In this document: in pieces, positions 24,884-34,319 of the stretch
Layout: each line of letters begins with the position of its first letter
Position numbering within the stretch: the stretch's first letter is position 1
Origin: an uncultured Enterocloster sp.
GTDB lineage: Bacteria; Bacillota; Clostridia; Lachnospirales; Lachnospiraceae
NCBI GenBank assembly: GCA_944383785.1
Contig: CALWQV010000003.1
Span: 25,528 to 89,527, forward strand
DNA length: 64,000 nucleotides
Direction: 5' to 3'
Made by a program: the position numbers and the translations under genes
The notes under the pieces: generated by a model
Databases searched by the model: none
Seen by the model: the letters and a program-made list of their open reading frames with translations, nothing else
What the model was told of the DNA's origin: nothing

Positions 24884-25963
24884 ATGGCGGAAAAGAAAAT
24901 GAACCGATATGTCAGCCTGCTGCTGACCCTGATCTTGTCAATGGCCGTAGGAGCGGTGTTTATGCTAGTGATCGGCTATCACCCGCTGGAGGCCTATGTA
25001 CAGCTGTTTAAGGGGGCTTTTGTGGGAACCATTAACCTGGGAACCACCCTTCAGAAGTTTGCCCCTATTCTTTTGACCGGTGTGGGATTTGCCATCGCGG
25101 CCAAGGTAGGCTGCTTTGCCGCCGGAATCGAGGGCAACCTGTATCTGGGAGCCATTGCGGCAGCCTGGGCGGGCCATTACATAAAGGGACTCCCCGGTCC
25201 AATCCATCTGATCATCTGCTTTTTGACGGCTGCCGTGGTAGGCGCTCTGTGGTCCGCCATCCCGGCCCTGCTTAAGACCAAGTGGAATGTAAACGAGATT
25301 TGCGTGGGCATCCTCTCCAGCTATGTGGCAAAGTATATTACCTCATTCCTCTGTAACGGCCCATTAAGCGCCCACACGGGAATCCCTCAGACTCCTGAGG
25401 TTGCCGAAGGGGTTATGCTGCCAAAGATCCTGCCTCCCAGCCAGGCAAACGCCGGTATTTTTATCGCCATCCTGCTGGTGATCGGAGCCGCCTGGCTTAT
25501 GTCCCGCTCCACGCTGGGATATAAGTTCAACACCGTAGGACTGAATATGTTCCACGCGGAGTACATGGGTATTCCGGCCAAACGGGTAGTGGTTCAGGGA
25601 ATGATGCTCTCCGGCGTATTCGGAGGAATCGCAGGAGCCATTGAGGTGTTGGGAACCTACGGATATTTCCTGGACAACTTCTCCATCAATATTGCGAACG
25701 ATGGTATGCTGGCCTCCATGATCGTGTGGAACGATATCCGCCTGGTGCCCTTTATGTCCTTCTTCGTGGCGGCCTTAAAGGCAGGCGCCCTGTCCATGGA
25801 GCGTTTCGCGGGCGTGCCAAGATCCATCGTAGATACCATCACCGCAGTATTTATCATTTTCGCCACTATGGAAACGCTCTTCACCATCCGTAAGCGGAAA
25901 AAAACCGCGTCAAAGCCGGATAAGGGGCAGACGGTTCAGGTTAAAGGAGGGAATACAAAATGA
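24884..25963 (+). CDS. Nucleoside ABC transporter permease 1
   Basis: 359 residues with about nine to ten hydrophobic segments; BPD_transp_2 family. Recognisable loops include LLTGVGFAIAAKVGCFAAGIEGNLYLGAIAAAW split around residue 80, KTKWNVNEICVGILSSYV, and GMMLSGVFGGIAGAIEVLGT. Homologous to NupP/YufP-type subunits. The C-terminus is short and basic. It overlaps the second permease by four bases, so the two are translationally coupled. Confidence 0.92.
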   Translation: MAEKKMNRYVSLLLTLILSMAVGAVFMLVIGYHPLEAYVQLFKGAFVGTINLGTTLQKFAPILLTGVGFAIAAKVGCFAAGIEGNLYLGAIAAAWAGHYIKGLPGPIHLIICFLTAAVVGALWSAIPALLKTKWNVNEICVGILSSYVAKYITSFLCNGPLSAHTGIPQTPEVAEGVMLPKILPPSQANAGIFIAILLVIGAAWLMSRSTLGYKFNTVGLNMFHAEYMGIPAKRVVVQGMMLSGVFGGIAGAIEVLGTYGYFLDNFSINIANDGMLASMIVWNDIRLVPFMSFFVAALKAGALSMERFAGVPRSIVDTITAVFIIFATMETLFTIRKRKKTASKPDKGQTVQVKGGNTK

Positions 25964-26877
25964 GTGATATTCTGGATATTACATTGATTTACGCGACGAT
26001 CCGGTCCGCCACACCCATTTTATTTGCTGCCTTGTGCGCAACCATTACCCAGCAGGCGGATATTTTGAACATCGGAACAGAAGGAATCATGCTGACCTCA
26101 GCCTTTGTGGCGGTGCTCACAAGCTTTATGACCGGCAGCTGGCTGTTTGCCATTGTCTGCGCTATCCTCAGCGGAATCGTAATCGCCATGATTATGGCGG
26201 TAGCCAATATCAAGTACAACGCCCATATCTGCGCCGTGGGTATCGCGGTGAATATGTTCGCGCTGGCTATTACAAAGTTTGGTTTAAAGCAGTTTTTGGG
26301 AACATCCGGAACCTTCAACAGCCCTGAGATCGTTCCGATCCCCAAGATTCATATCGCGGCCTTTGACAATATTCCCTTCCTGAACCAGGTGTTCAATAAC
26401 TGGTGCGTAACCGAGGTGTTCGGCCTCGTGATGGTGGCTGTGATGTGGTTTCTGCTGTTCCGCACTGTGTGGGGCCTGCGGGTCCGCTGTGTTGGACGGC
26501 TTCCCATGGCGGCCGAGACGGCTGGTATCAATGTAAAGATGATGAAATACCAGGTTATGATCATTTCCGGCGTCATGGGCGGACTGGCAGGAGCCCATCT
26601 GTCCCTAGGCTATTCCCAGATGTTCGCCGACAATATGACAAATGGCAGAGGCTTTATGGGCGTTGCGGCCATGAACTTTGGAGCCCAGAATCCCATCCTG
26701 GTGTGGGTTGGAACCCTGATCTTCGGATTTATGGATTCTCTGGGAGCCAGGCTTCAGGCATACGGCCTTCCTTCTCAGTTCATCTTAATGCTGCCCTATG
26801 TGTTTACCATCGTGGTTTTAGCGCTGGCAATGTGGAGCAAGACAAAGAAGGATCAGAAAGCGAAGAGCGCTCTTTAA
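25960..26877 (+). CDS. Nucleoside ABC transporter permease 2
   Basis: 305 residues with about eight hydrophobic segments; NupQ/YufQ-type subunit. Family motifs include TPILFAALCATITQQADILN and NIGTEGIMLTSAFVAVLTS near the N-terminus and the coupling-loop region ISGVMGGLAGAHLSLGYSQM around residue 207. It completes the binding protein, ATPase, permease, permease set typical of purine nucleoside importers. Confidence 0.92.
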   Translation: MSDILDITLIYATIRSATPILFAALCATITQQADILNIGTEGIMLTSAFVAVLTSFMTGSWLFAIVCAILSGIVIAMIMAVANIKYNAHICAVGIAVNMFALAITKFGLKQFLGTSGTFNSPEIVPIPKIHIAAFDNIPFLNQVFNNWCVTEVFGLVMVAVMWFLLFRTVWGLRVRCVGRLPMAAETAGINVKMMKYQVMIISGVMGGLAGAHLSLGYSQMFADNMTNGRGFMGVAAMNFGAQNPILVWVGTLIFGFMDSLGARLQAYGLPSQFILMLPYVFTIVVLALAMWSKTKKDQKAKSAL

Positions 26878-26892
26878 GGCGCGGAGGTGAAT

Positions 26893-28266
26893 ATGATGTG
26901 GGATTTGCTGATTAAAAACGGGACAGTGGTTAATTCCTGGGGAAGGATGAAGGCCGATGTGGCGGTTTCTGATGGGAAAATAGCCGCTGTGGGAGATTTG
27001 CGGGATATGGAGGCGAAGAAGGTGATCGATGCCCGGGGGAAATATGTTCTCCCGGGAATGATCGACAGCCACGCTCATATCCAGACCGGGGTTGGGGAGA
27101 GAAAGTCCGGCGATACCTACTACACAGGCTCCATCGCTGCGGCTTACGGCGGAACCACCTCCTTTGTGGATTTTGCCTTCCTCAACGAGGGGGAGACGCC
27201 CAAAACCGCCATGGAGCGGAAGATGAAGGAGGCGGCGGGGGAGAGCGTGCTGGATTATTCCTTCCATCCCTGCATTACCTCCATGGATCCCCAGTCCTTA
27301 GATGAGATTCACGGATTTTTGCAAAGCGGCTTTCCCTCCATCAAGCTGTTTACCGTGTACCGGGGGACGCTGATGCTGGAAAAGGCGGGAGTCTATGAAG
27401 TGATGAAGATGATTGCCAGGGAGGGAGGCCTCGCCCTGGTTCACGCGGAATCCGCGGACATGATCGAACGCAATATCGCCGACGCCATCCGGGAGGGGAG
27501 AACCGATGCCAGGGCTCATGCCCTGTCCCGGCCGCCTGTTACGGAGCTGGAGGCCATGTACGGGGTTTACGCCATGGCCCGGGAGACAGGCGCTCCGGTG
27601 ATTCTGGCCCATATGACCACAGGAAAGGTGATGGAACTTTTTGAACACGCTGAAAAAGGGCTTCTCTTCGGGGAGGTCTGCCCCCATTACCTGGTTCTGG
27701 ACGATTCAGTTTACGACAGGCCGGACGGATACAACTACATCTGCAGTCCGCCCATCCGGGGCAGCCGGGACCGGGAGGCTCTCTGGGATATGGTTGAAAA
27801 GGGGTATGTGCAGCTGATAAACAGCGACCACACCGATTATTCCAAGGCCCAGAAGGAGCGCTATAAGGATTACTTCCCGGATGTGCCCAACGGTCTTCCA
27901 ACCATTGAGACAAGGGGGATGGTATTTTTCTCCGAAGGAGTGGTAAAGAGGGGAATTTCTCTGGAGCGCTTCGTGGATTTGACCTCCGCCAACGCGGCCA
28001 AGCTTATGGGGCTTTATCCAAGAAAGGGAGTCATTCGTCCGGGAAGCGACGGGGATTTGATTATCATTGACCCGGATGTCCATTATCAGATGGAAGCCGC
28101 CGCCATGCACATGGCCACGGACTTCTGCCCCTACGAGGGAATGGAGATGACGGGAGCCGTGGACTGCACCATCGCGGGCGGAGCGGTTATTATTGAAAAC
28201 AGGAAGTTTACGGGGACAGACCATAGGGGGAAGCTGATGAAGCGGAACAAGCCCCTGATCCCTTAG
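26893..28266 (+). CDS. Dihydropyrimidinase/hydantoinase-like amidohydrolase
   Basis: 457 residues from ATG at 26893 (GGAGG five bases upstream; GTG at 26887 lies inside the site, ATG at 26896 is an alternative). Metal-dependent cyclic amidohydrolase: LPGMIDSHAHIQTG (first two His ligands), the likely carboxylated lysine in PSIKLFTVYRG near 150, LVHAES, ILAHMTTGK, and NSDHTDY (metal Asp-type region). ICSPPIRG is the usual substrate-loop motif. The family opens dihydropyrimidines, hydantoins or allantoin; with nucleoside hydrolases beside it, a pyrimidine-base role is likely. No dihydropyrimidine dehydrogenase or ureidopropionase is present in the window. Confidence 0.87.
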   Translation: MMWDLLIKNGTVVNSWGRMKADVAVSDGKIAAVGDLRDMEAKKVIDARGKYVLPGMIDSHAHIQTGVGERKSGDTYYTGSIAAAYGGTTSFVDFAFLNEGETPKTAMERKMKEAAGESVLDYSFHPCITSMDPQSLDEIHGFLQSGFPSIKLFTVYRGTLMLEKAGVYEVMKMIAREGGLALVHAESADMIERNIADAIREGRTDARAHALSRPPVTELEAMYGVYAMARETGAPVILAHMTTGKVMELFEHAEKGLLFGEVCPHYLVLDDSVYDRPDGYNYICSPPIRGSRDREALWDMVEKGYVQLINSDHTDYSKAQKERYKDYFPDVPNGLPTIETRGMVFFSEGVVKRGISLERFVDLTSANAAKLMGLYPRKGVIRPGSDGDLIIIDPDVHYQMEAAAMHMATDFCPYEGMEMTGAVDCTIAGGAVIIENRKFTGTDHRGKLMKRNKPLIP

Positions 28267-28285
28267 AAGGCGGAGGCAAGATATT

Positions 28286-29593
28286 TTGAGTGTGGATGCT
28301 TCTCCCTCCTGTCAAGGAGAAAAAATAATTTTATTGCAGAAACCGCCGGCGGCCAGATGGTGGGTTATAGTGATGGGGATTTTGACCTATGGACATTTTT
28401 TCATGACCATGCAGCTGATTTCCTCCATGACCACAACGGTTATGGAGGACTTAGATATTACGGTAACTGAGTGTACCTGGCTTCTGACGGCCACAAAGAT
28501 CGGCTTCGCGGTTTTCACTCTGTTTGGCGGTTCTCTGGGAACGAAGCTTGGCTCCAGGAGAACAATCACTTTGGGACTTATTTTAAATTCTGTTTTCAAC
28601 CTGCTGTTCCCCTGGGGAGCGGCAGCTTATGAGGGGGCGTTTATACTTTGCTTACTGCAGGGCTTTGGCGGGGGCTTGATCAGCGGTTCCGCGATCAGCG
28701 TCACATGCCGGTGGTTCCCCGCACGCTCCCGCGGTCTGGCGACAGGTATTTTTACCGGTATGGTAGGTTCTATGTTCACGATTGCTTCCGTGTGCTGCCC
28801 GATTCTTGTAAGCATTGGGCTGAGCTGGCAGCAGACGGTTGCTGTGATGGGCGGAATACCTGCGGCAGTTTTGGCTGTTGTTTACTTCGCGACGGTAAAG
28901 GATTTTGGCGAGACATACCCCGGATATGCTTCTGTTGATGATATTCTTCCGGAATCGGTATCAATGACGGAAAAGACGGCAGCTAATAAGCGCAGGAAGA
29001 TAAGGGAAGAGCAAAAGCCGGACAGCATGGGAGAATTCTTCAGGTCTGCAAAGGTGTGGATGGCAGGCTTGCTGATATTTATTACAGGGTGGATGCAGCT
29101 GGGACTTGGTTCTCTGTTCCCGCAGCTTCTTTTGTTTGATTACGCCCTGCCGGATGATCAGGTTGCCTCGATTACGGGCCTGGCGTTCCTTGGAATGATG
29201 GTGGGCTGTCCCCTTGGGGGAATAATCTCTGACCGGGTATTTGACGGCGTTCGCTATCCGATGCTGATAATTGGAGCAATTTTTACAGGAGCGATGTTCC
29301 TGTTAATTCCCCATACGCCGGTTTCGCTGATGGCCCTTGTGCTGTTTCTGACATACGGCGGAAACGCTTCGATCTGCGGGCCTTTTTGGTCGGTTCCCTC
29401 GGAACTGGTCACGGGGAAAATGGCGGTGATGGCAAGCGCGTTCTGCAGTACGATGGGAACAATCGGCGGACTGGCTGCCTCCTTGTTTATGACAATTACC
29501 GCAGCGGCAGCAGGGACCTATCTTGTGCCGGTATACATCTGTGCGGCGCTGGCCTTCGCGGGAGTAATTCCCGCCCTGGTAATCCGCAGATAA
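28286..29593 (+). CDS. MFS transporter
   Basis: 435 residues from a TTG at 28286, nine bases after CGGAGG. About twelve membrane segments in two halves of six, with a cytoplasmic loop near residues 215-250 (KTAANKRRKIREEQK). MFS loop motif GGSLGTKLGSRR after TM2 and its counterpart GGIISDRVFDG in the second half. The N-terminal AARWWVIVMGILTYGHF resembles oxalate/formate or sugar-acid transporter types. It probably carries a product or substrate of the nucleoside operon; which one is unknown. Slightly lower GC than neighbours, so it may be a later insertion. Confidence 0.85.
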   Translation: MSVDASPSCQGEKIILLQKPPAARWWVIVMGILTYGHFFMTMQLISSMTTTVMEDLDITVTECTWLLTATKIGFAVFTLFGGSLGTKLGSRRTITLGLILNSVFNLLFPWGAAAYEGAFILCLLQGFGGGLISGSAISVTCRWFPARSRGLATGIFTGMVGSMFTIASVCCPILVSIGLSWQQTVAVMGGIPAAVLAVVYFATVKDFGETYPGYASVDDILPESVSMTEKTAANKRRKIREEQKPDSMGEFFRSAKVWMAGLLIFITGWMQLGLGSLFPQLLLFDYALPDDQVASITGLAFLGMMVGCPLGGIISDRVFDGVRYPMLIIGAIFTGAMFLLIPHTPVSLMALVLFLTYGGNASICGPFWSVPSELVTGKMAVMASAFCSTMGTIGGLAASLFMTITAAAAGTYLVPVYICAALAFAGVIPALVIRR

Positions 29594-29620
29594 TATGGAT
29601 ATTTCAGAATGGAGGAAACG

Positions 29621-30622
29621 ATGGGAGAGAAAAATGTATTGTTGACCGGGGGAACTGGTTTTGTGGGCTTGAATATTGCGGAACGGCTTTTAAAAGAGGG
29701 ATGGAACGTAGTCCTGTATGCCAGAAAACCGCTGGACCAGCGGATTACGGAAGAATTGCAGGCCCTTCCTGGAACCTTAAGCCTGGAACTGGGGGATGTG
29801 CTGGACCAGAATCGGATGGAGGAACTTTTGAACCGCTATGAGATTCGGAACATGATTCATGGGGCGGCGGTTACGCCTGATGAAAAGACGGAGGCCGCGC
29901 ATCCTGCTATGATCATGGAGGTAAACTGCATGGGGCTCCTACACAGCCTTCTGGCAGCTAGGAACCAGGGAGTACGCCGGTTCCTCTACCTGGGCTCTAT
30001 TTCAGCCTACGGAAGGACTGCTTTCTTGGGAAAGCCGCTGGAGGAAGGAGTTAGTATGGGTGATCCCTACTCTCTCTACGAGCTGTCAAAATTTACCGGG
30101 GAGCGGCTGTTAAACCGTCTGGCGGATCTTTATGGAATGGAGGCTTATGTGGCCCGCATCGGGGATGTATATGGGCCCTGGGAGCGCCCTACCGGCGTAC
30201 GCAGCCATATGAGCCTTGTCTACCAGGCTACGTCCAGAGCCCTTAAGGGCCAGTCCGTCCTTCTGCCCAGAGAATGCTTTCAGGACTGGGTCAGCGGTCC
30301 GGATATTGCTGGGGAGACGTTGGCACTGCTTGAGGCAGAAACGCTGCATTACCGGATTTACCCCTTCTGCAGCGGAACCCGCTGGACTCTTTTGGAGTGG
30401 TGCAGGCTGTTAAAGGAGCGTTTCCCGGACTTTTCCTACGGCCTTGCCGGGGAAAATGAGAAGGCGGATATCGAGGTCAACCAGACCAGGGATAATGATC
30501 CCATGTCCCTTATTCGGCTGAAAGAGGATACGGGATACGAGCCGCGAGATCAAGAGATCAGTATAGCATTTGAGCATTATATGAGATGGATTGAAGATCA
30601 CGAATTCTGCTTCAAAGTTTAG
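29621..30622 (+). CDS. NAD-dependent epimerase/dehydratase family protein
   Basis: 333 residues from ATG at 29621, five bases after GGAGG; an ATG at 29609 precedes that site and is unlikely. Extended SDR fold: LLTGGTGFVGLNIAERLL, LGSISAYGRTAF with the catalytic Ser region, and YSLYELSKFTGERL with the YxxxK pair. It has an RIGDVYGPWERP motif before the substrate region. The family acts on nucleotide sugars or free sugar derivatives. In this operon a pentose or ribonolactone-type intermediate is possible, but nothing in the sequence fixes the substrate. Confidence 0.85.
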   Translation: MGEKNVLLTGGTGFVGLNIAERLLKEGWNVVLYARKPLDQRITEELQALPGTLSLELGDVLDQNRMEELLNRYEIRNMIHGAAVTPDEKTEAAHPAMIMEVNCMGLLHSLLAARNQGVRRFLYLGSISAYGRTAFLGKPLEEGVSMGDPYSLYELSKFTGERLLNRLADLYGMEAYVARIGDVYGPWERPTGVRSHMSLVYQATSRALKGQSVLLPRECFQDWVSGPDIAGETLALLEAETLHYRIYPFCSGTRWTLLEWCRLLKERFPDFSYGLAGENEKADIEVNQTRDNDPMSLIRLKEDTGYEPRDQEISIAFEHYMRWIEDHEFCFKV

Positions 30623-30661
30623 GAATTGCTGGACAGGTGGAAGAGAAAAGAGGTATAATCA

Positions 30662-31651
30662 ATGTTAAACCGAAAAAAGGTGATTTTAGATGTAGACACA
30701 GGCTCTGACGACGCAGTAGCCATCATGCTGGCCATCAGGTCTGAGGAGCTGGAAATTCTGGGAATTACAGTAACTTGGGGCAACCGCCCGGTGGACAACT
30801 GTGTGGAGAATACCTTGCGAGTGTTGGATTTAATGGGGCGGGATATCCCGGTTTATAAAGGCTGCCCCCAGCCTATGGTCCGGTACCTTACCAGGCAGAG
30901 GAACGCCGCTCTGGATAAGGATGGAATCAGCGCGAACATCGGAGGTCAGGAGGTAACAGTCCATCCGGCTTATTTGGACCTTCCCCCTGCTGTTTTAAGG
31001 GCTCAGGAGTCTCATGCTTGTACTTTCCTGGTGGAGACTTTAAGAAATGCAAAAGAGAAGGTTACCTTGATTCCCGTAGGCCCGCTTACCAATATCGGCA
31101 TGGCCCTGCGGATGGCCCCGGAGATCAAAGAGAACATTGAGGAGATTGTCCTGATGGGCGGAGCGGTCGGCATGGGAAATATTACAGCCAGCGCGGAGGC
31201 CAACTTCTACCATGATCCGGAGGCGGCGAAAATCGTGTTGGACAGCGGCATTCCATGCCGGGTCATAGGCTTAAATGCTACCCATTCCGCAGAGCTGACC
31301 TTAGAGGATGCTGAGACATTAAAATCCCTTGGAACGCCAGCCGGCCAGTTTGCGGGAGAGCTGGTGGAGAGCAGAATCCGCGCCTTAAAGGCCATGGGAA
31401 CTGGGAACGGAGTGTCCGACGCCATCCATGATGCAGTGGCCGTGGCCTGTGCGGCCTGCCCTGAGATTATCCTGGATATGAAGCGCCAGAGATGCGATAT
31501 AGACATCAACGGGGGAGCGGCTGACGGGCAGCTGATCGCGGACACCCGCATCGGTTATGAGGCAGATGAAACTGTGACAACTCAGATAGTCTACAAGGTG
31601 GATAAGAAACAATTTTTTGACCTTTTATGCAGGAGGCTGAGCGAAAAATGA
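30662..31651 (+). CDS. Nucleoside hydrolase (second paralogue)
   Basis: 329 residues, same family as the gene at 21113 but clearly divergent. The N-terminal metal motif is ILDVDTGSDDAVAIMLA, with threonine replacing the usual proline; GITVTWGNRPVDN, LIPVGPLTNIGMALRM, VLMGGAVGMGNITAS and the C-terminal DAIHDAVAVACAACP (catalytic-side histidine) follow. Two hydrolases in one operon suggest different base or sugar preferences, for example purine against pyrimidine, or 5'-modified nucleosides. A TATAAT at 30653-30658 just before the start hints at an internal promoter. Confidence 0.9.
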   Translation: MLNRKKVILDVDTGSDDAVAIMLAIRSEELEILGITVTWGNRPVDNCVENTLRVLDLMGRDIPVYKGCPQPMVRYLTRQRNAALDKDGISANIGGQEVTVHPAYLDLPPAVLRAQESHACTFLVETLRNAKEKVTLIPVGPLTNIGMALRMAPEIKENIEEIVLMGGAVGMGNITASAEANFYHDPEAAKIVLDSGIPCRVIGLNATHSAELTLEDAETLKSLGTPAGQFAGELVESRIRALKAMGTGNGVSDAIHDAVAVACAACPEIILDMKRQRCDIDINGGAADGQLIADTRIGYEADETVTTQIVYKVDKKQFFDLLCRRLSEK

Positions 31652-32604
31652 AAATTGTAGTATTGGACGGCTACACCTTAAATCCCGGTGATTTGTCCTG
31701 GGAAGGATTTGAAAGCATGGGGGAGGTTCGGGTCTATGACCGGACCCCGGCGGAAAAGACTGCGGAGCGGATCGGGGATGCCCAGGTGATCTTAACCAAC
31801 AAAACCGCTATAACAAAAGAAATTCTTGACCAGTGCCCGAATCTTCGCTACATTGGCGTCCTGGCTACCGGCTATAATGTGGTGGATGTAAAGGCGGCGG
31901 CCCAAAGAGGAATTGTGGTGACCAATATCCCTTCCTACGGCACCGATGCTGTGGCTCAGTATGCCTTTGCCCTGCTTTTAGAGCTGTGCCACCATGTAGG
32001 ACTTCACGATGAGAGCGTCAAGGCGGGGGAGTGGGAAGAATGTCAGGATTTCTGCTACTGGAAGACGCCTCTTATGGAACTGTCGGGAAAGACCATGGGA
32101 ATCATCGGCTTTGGCCGCATCGGCCAGAGGACAGGAGCCATCGCCCAGGCTATGGGTATGAAGGTGCTGGCCTACGACCGCTTGCGGAGGCCAGAGCTTG
32201 AGAATGAAAACTGCCGCTATGTTTCCTTAGAGCAGCTTCTGTCGGTCTCCGACGTGATTTCTCTTCATTGCCCCCTGCTTCCCGAGACAAAGGGCGTGAT
32301 CAATGAGAACACCATCCGTCAGATGAAGGATGGCGTGCTGATTATTAACACCTCCCGGGGGGATTTGGTTGTGGAAAAGGACCTGGCGGAAGCTTTAAAG
32401 AGTGGAAAAGTGGCCGGAGCTGCGGCGGATGTGGTTTCCACAGAGCCGATTCAGGGGAATAATCCTTTGCTGAAGGCCCCCAACATGATCATCACACCCC
32501 ACATGGCCTGGGGCGCGAAGGAATCCAGAGGACGGCTGATGAACCAGGCGGTGGAGAACCTGAAGGCTTTTTTGAGCGGTAATCCGGTCAATGCGGTATC
32601 GTAA
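31648..32604 (+). CDS. D-2-hydroxyacid dehydrogenase
   Basis: 318 residues from ATG at 31648 (AGGAGG at 31631-31636); the gene begins inside the last codons of the nucleoside hydrolase, overlapping by four bases. NAD-dependent family: IIGFGRIGQRTGAIAQAMGM, LHCPLLPETKGVI, catalytic Arg in INTSRGDLV, Glu in VVSTEPIQGN, and His in ITPHMAWGAKES. Glycerate/phosphoglycerate/hydroxypyruvate-type enzymes look like this. In a nucleoside operon it may act on an acid formed from the ribose part; substrate not certain. Confidence 0.87.
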   Translation: MKIVVLDGYTLNPGDLSWEGFESMGEVRVYDRTPAEKTAERIGDAQVILTNKTAITKEILDQCPNLRYIGVLATGYNVVDVKAAAQRGIVVTNIPSYGTDAVAQYAFALLLELCHHVGLHDESVKAGEWEECQDFCYWKTPLMELSGKTMGIIGFGRIGQRTGAIAQAMGMKVLAYDRLRRPELENENCRYVSLEQLLSVSDVISLHCPLLPETKGVINENTIRQMKDGVLIINTSRGDLVVEKDLAEALKSGKVAGAAADVVSTEPIQGNNPLLKAPNMIITPHMAWGAKESRGRLMNQAVENLKAFLSGNPVNAVS

Positions 32605-32663
32605 TTTCCGGAACGTTACATCGTTTTGCCCGGCCAAAGTACGAAACAGAAAGGAAAAATGCC

Positions 32664-33554
32664 ATGAAAATTCTGAATTTTGGTTCCCTGAATATCGATT
32701 ACACCTATGATGTAGACCATTTTGTCCGCGGAGGGGAAACACTTTCCTCGAAGGAGCTTCATCTTTTCCCAGGCGGTAAGGGCTTAAACCAGTCCATTGC
32801 CGCCAGCCGCAGCGGCGCTGCCGTATGGCATGCGGGAGCAGTAGGGAAGAATGACGGGGACTTTCTTTTAAAACAGCTTGAAGACGCCGGGATCAATACG
32901 GATTACGTAAAGCGTCTGGAGGGCCAGAGCGGCCACGCCATCATCCAGCGTCAGCCCGACGGCGGCAACTGCATCCTGCTCTTTGGAGGCGCCAACCAGC
33001 GGATTACAAAGGAAATGGTGGATGAGGTGCTGGCTCATTTTGAGTCCGGTGATTTCCTGATCCTTCAAAATGAGATCAGCGAAGTGGGCTACATGATCGA
33101 AAAGGCGGCTGCGAGAGGGATGCAGATTGTGCTCAATCCTTCTCCAATGGACGAGAAGATCGAGGCTCTGCCTTTAGATAAGGTAAACTACTTTTTGCTA
33201 AACGAGGTGGAGGCGGAGAGCATCTGTCCGGGAGAGAGCGCTTCGGCTCCGGAGAAGCTGCTGCAAAAGCTGGTGCTGCGCTTTCCGCGGGCGAAAATCG
33301 TCCTGACCCTTGGCTCCAAGGGCTCCCTCTATTGGGACGGGGAGAAGATTCTGCCCCAAGCATGCTATAAGGTAAAGGCGGTGGACACCACGGCTGCGGG
33401 AGACACCTTTACCGGATTCTTCATCGGCGGCCTTTGCCAGGGGATGGAGGGACCTGAGGCATTAGACTGGGCGTCCAAGGCCTCCGCCATCGCCGTGACC
33501 AGAGCGGGAGCCGCTCCCTCTATTCCTACCAAGGAGGAAGTGGATTGCTTCTAA
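32664..33554 (+). CDS. Ribokinase-like PfkB-family sugar kinase
   Basis: 296 residues. PfkB fold with FPGGKGLNQSIAASRSG (PfkB signature 1, near residue 35) and VDTTAAGDTFTGFFIGG (signature 2, with catalytic Asp and the anion hole), plus FLLNEVEAESI and VLTLGSKGSLYW. The DTTAAGDTF form is the one usual in ribokinases. It probably phosphorylates ribose or a related sugar released by the nucleoside hydrolases, completing salvage to the pentose phosphate pathway. Good AAAGG site before the ATG. Confidence 0.88.
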   Translation: MKILNFGSLNIDYTYDVDHFVRGGETLSSKELHLFPGGKGLNQSIAASRSGAAVWHAGAVGKNDGDFLLKQLEDAGINTDYVKRLEGQSGHAIIQRQPDGGNCILLFGGANQRITKEMVDEVLAHFESGDFLILQNEISEVGYMIEKAAARGMQIVLNPSPMDEKIEALPLDKVNYFLLNEVEAESICPGESASAPEKLLQKLVLRFPRAKIVLTLGSKGSLYWDGEKILPQACYKVKAVDTTAAGDTFTGFFIGGLCQGMEGPEALDWASKASAIAVTRAGAAPSIPTKEEVDCF

Positions 33555-33555
33555 A

Positions 33556-34002
33556 AAATATATAAAATGTGATGAGATTATCGAGGCGGCCATGAAGCCT
33601 ATCCCGGAGGAATCCTGGCTTTACTACGCCATGAACCACGCCTTTGAAACCCTGGACCAGGCCGGAGGAAAGATTTTTGACGTGTGGATGAAGCTTCACG
33701 ATGATTTGAGAACTACCGCCTGGGCTACCACGGCGGAAGCGATTCCCTCTGCCTTCGTATGCCTGAAGGCTGTACATAGTGATTTTAGAACCGGCGTTGT
33801 ACTGGCAGGGAACTTTGGCCGGGACGCGGACACCATTGGAGCGGTGGCGGGAACCATTTTGGGAGCCAAGTATGGCGTGAAGAATATCCCCGAGAACTGG
33901 GTGGCAAAGACACGCTTCCCAACGGGAACCTGCCTGTCCTTTACAAAAGGGATCGATATTAAGGATTACGCAGAGAAGCTGGCCGAAATTATTACGAAAT
34001 AG
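33556..34002 (+). pseudogene. ADP-ribosylglycohydrolase, C-terminal fragment
   Basis: The frame read from just after the kinase stop gives a C-terminal ADP-ribosylglycohydrolase (DraG family) segment of about 148 residues: IIEAAMKPIPEESWLYYAM, then the metal-site motif GNFGRDADTIGAVAGTILGA, ending in a normal family C-terminus. Full-length proteins have about 300 or more residues with an N-terminal metal-binding motif that is missing here. The first ATG is at 33592 with only a weak GAGG upstream. It looks like the remnant of a gene whose first half was lost by deletion next to the kinase stop codon. Confidence 0.75.
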
Positions 34003-34016
34003 TTTTTAGCGAGGGT

Positions 34017-34059
34017 GAGAAGCCGGGAATGCAGAGAAGGGAGCGTTTCCGGCTTCTTT
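34017..34059 (+). terminator. Intrinsic terminator of the nucleoside operon
   Basis: Arms 34017-34029 and 34046-34058 pair over about 13 positions (core AGAAGCCGG/CCGGCTTCT), followed by a short T-rich tail. It closes the long LacI-controlled operon. Confidence 0.7.
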
Positions 34060-34319
34060 GCTGTAATTTTGCAGTACAGGTTGTATTTGCCTTTATTGTC
34101 CAATATAATGAAAGAAATAAAAGCATGGATATGGCGAGGAGAACAGCAGGCTGCCATATTCTGGACAAAATCAAGGTGCGGAATAGTGTAAAGTCTGCTA
34201 TAATAGTGGCATGGATTTTCAGAATTTGCTTTTGATACAATGGGTTACTATGGGATACTGTTCGCCTGCGCACGGCTTTGGCTATGATTTCCCAAATGTT
34301 TTGTGAAAGGGAACAAGAT

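Noticed and set aside
26887-28266. A full reductive pyrimidine degradation pathway
   Set aside because: Only the hydantoinase-like step is encoded; no dihydropyrimidine dehydrogenase or beta-ureidopropionase is visible.
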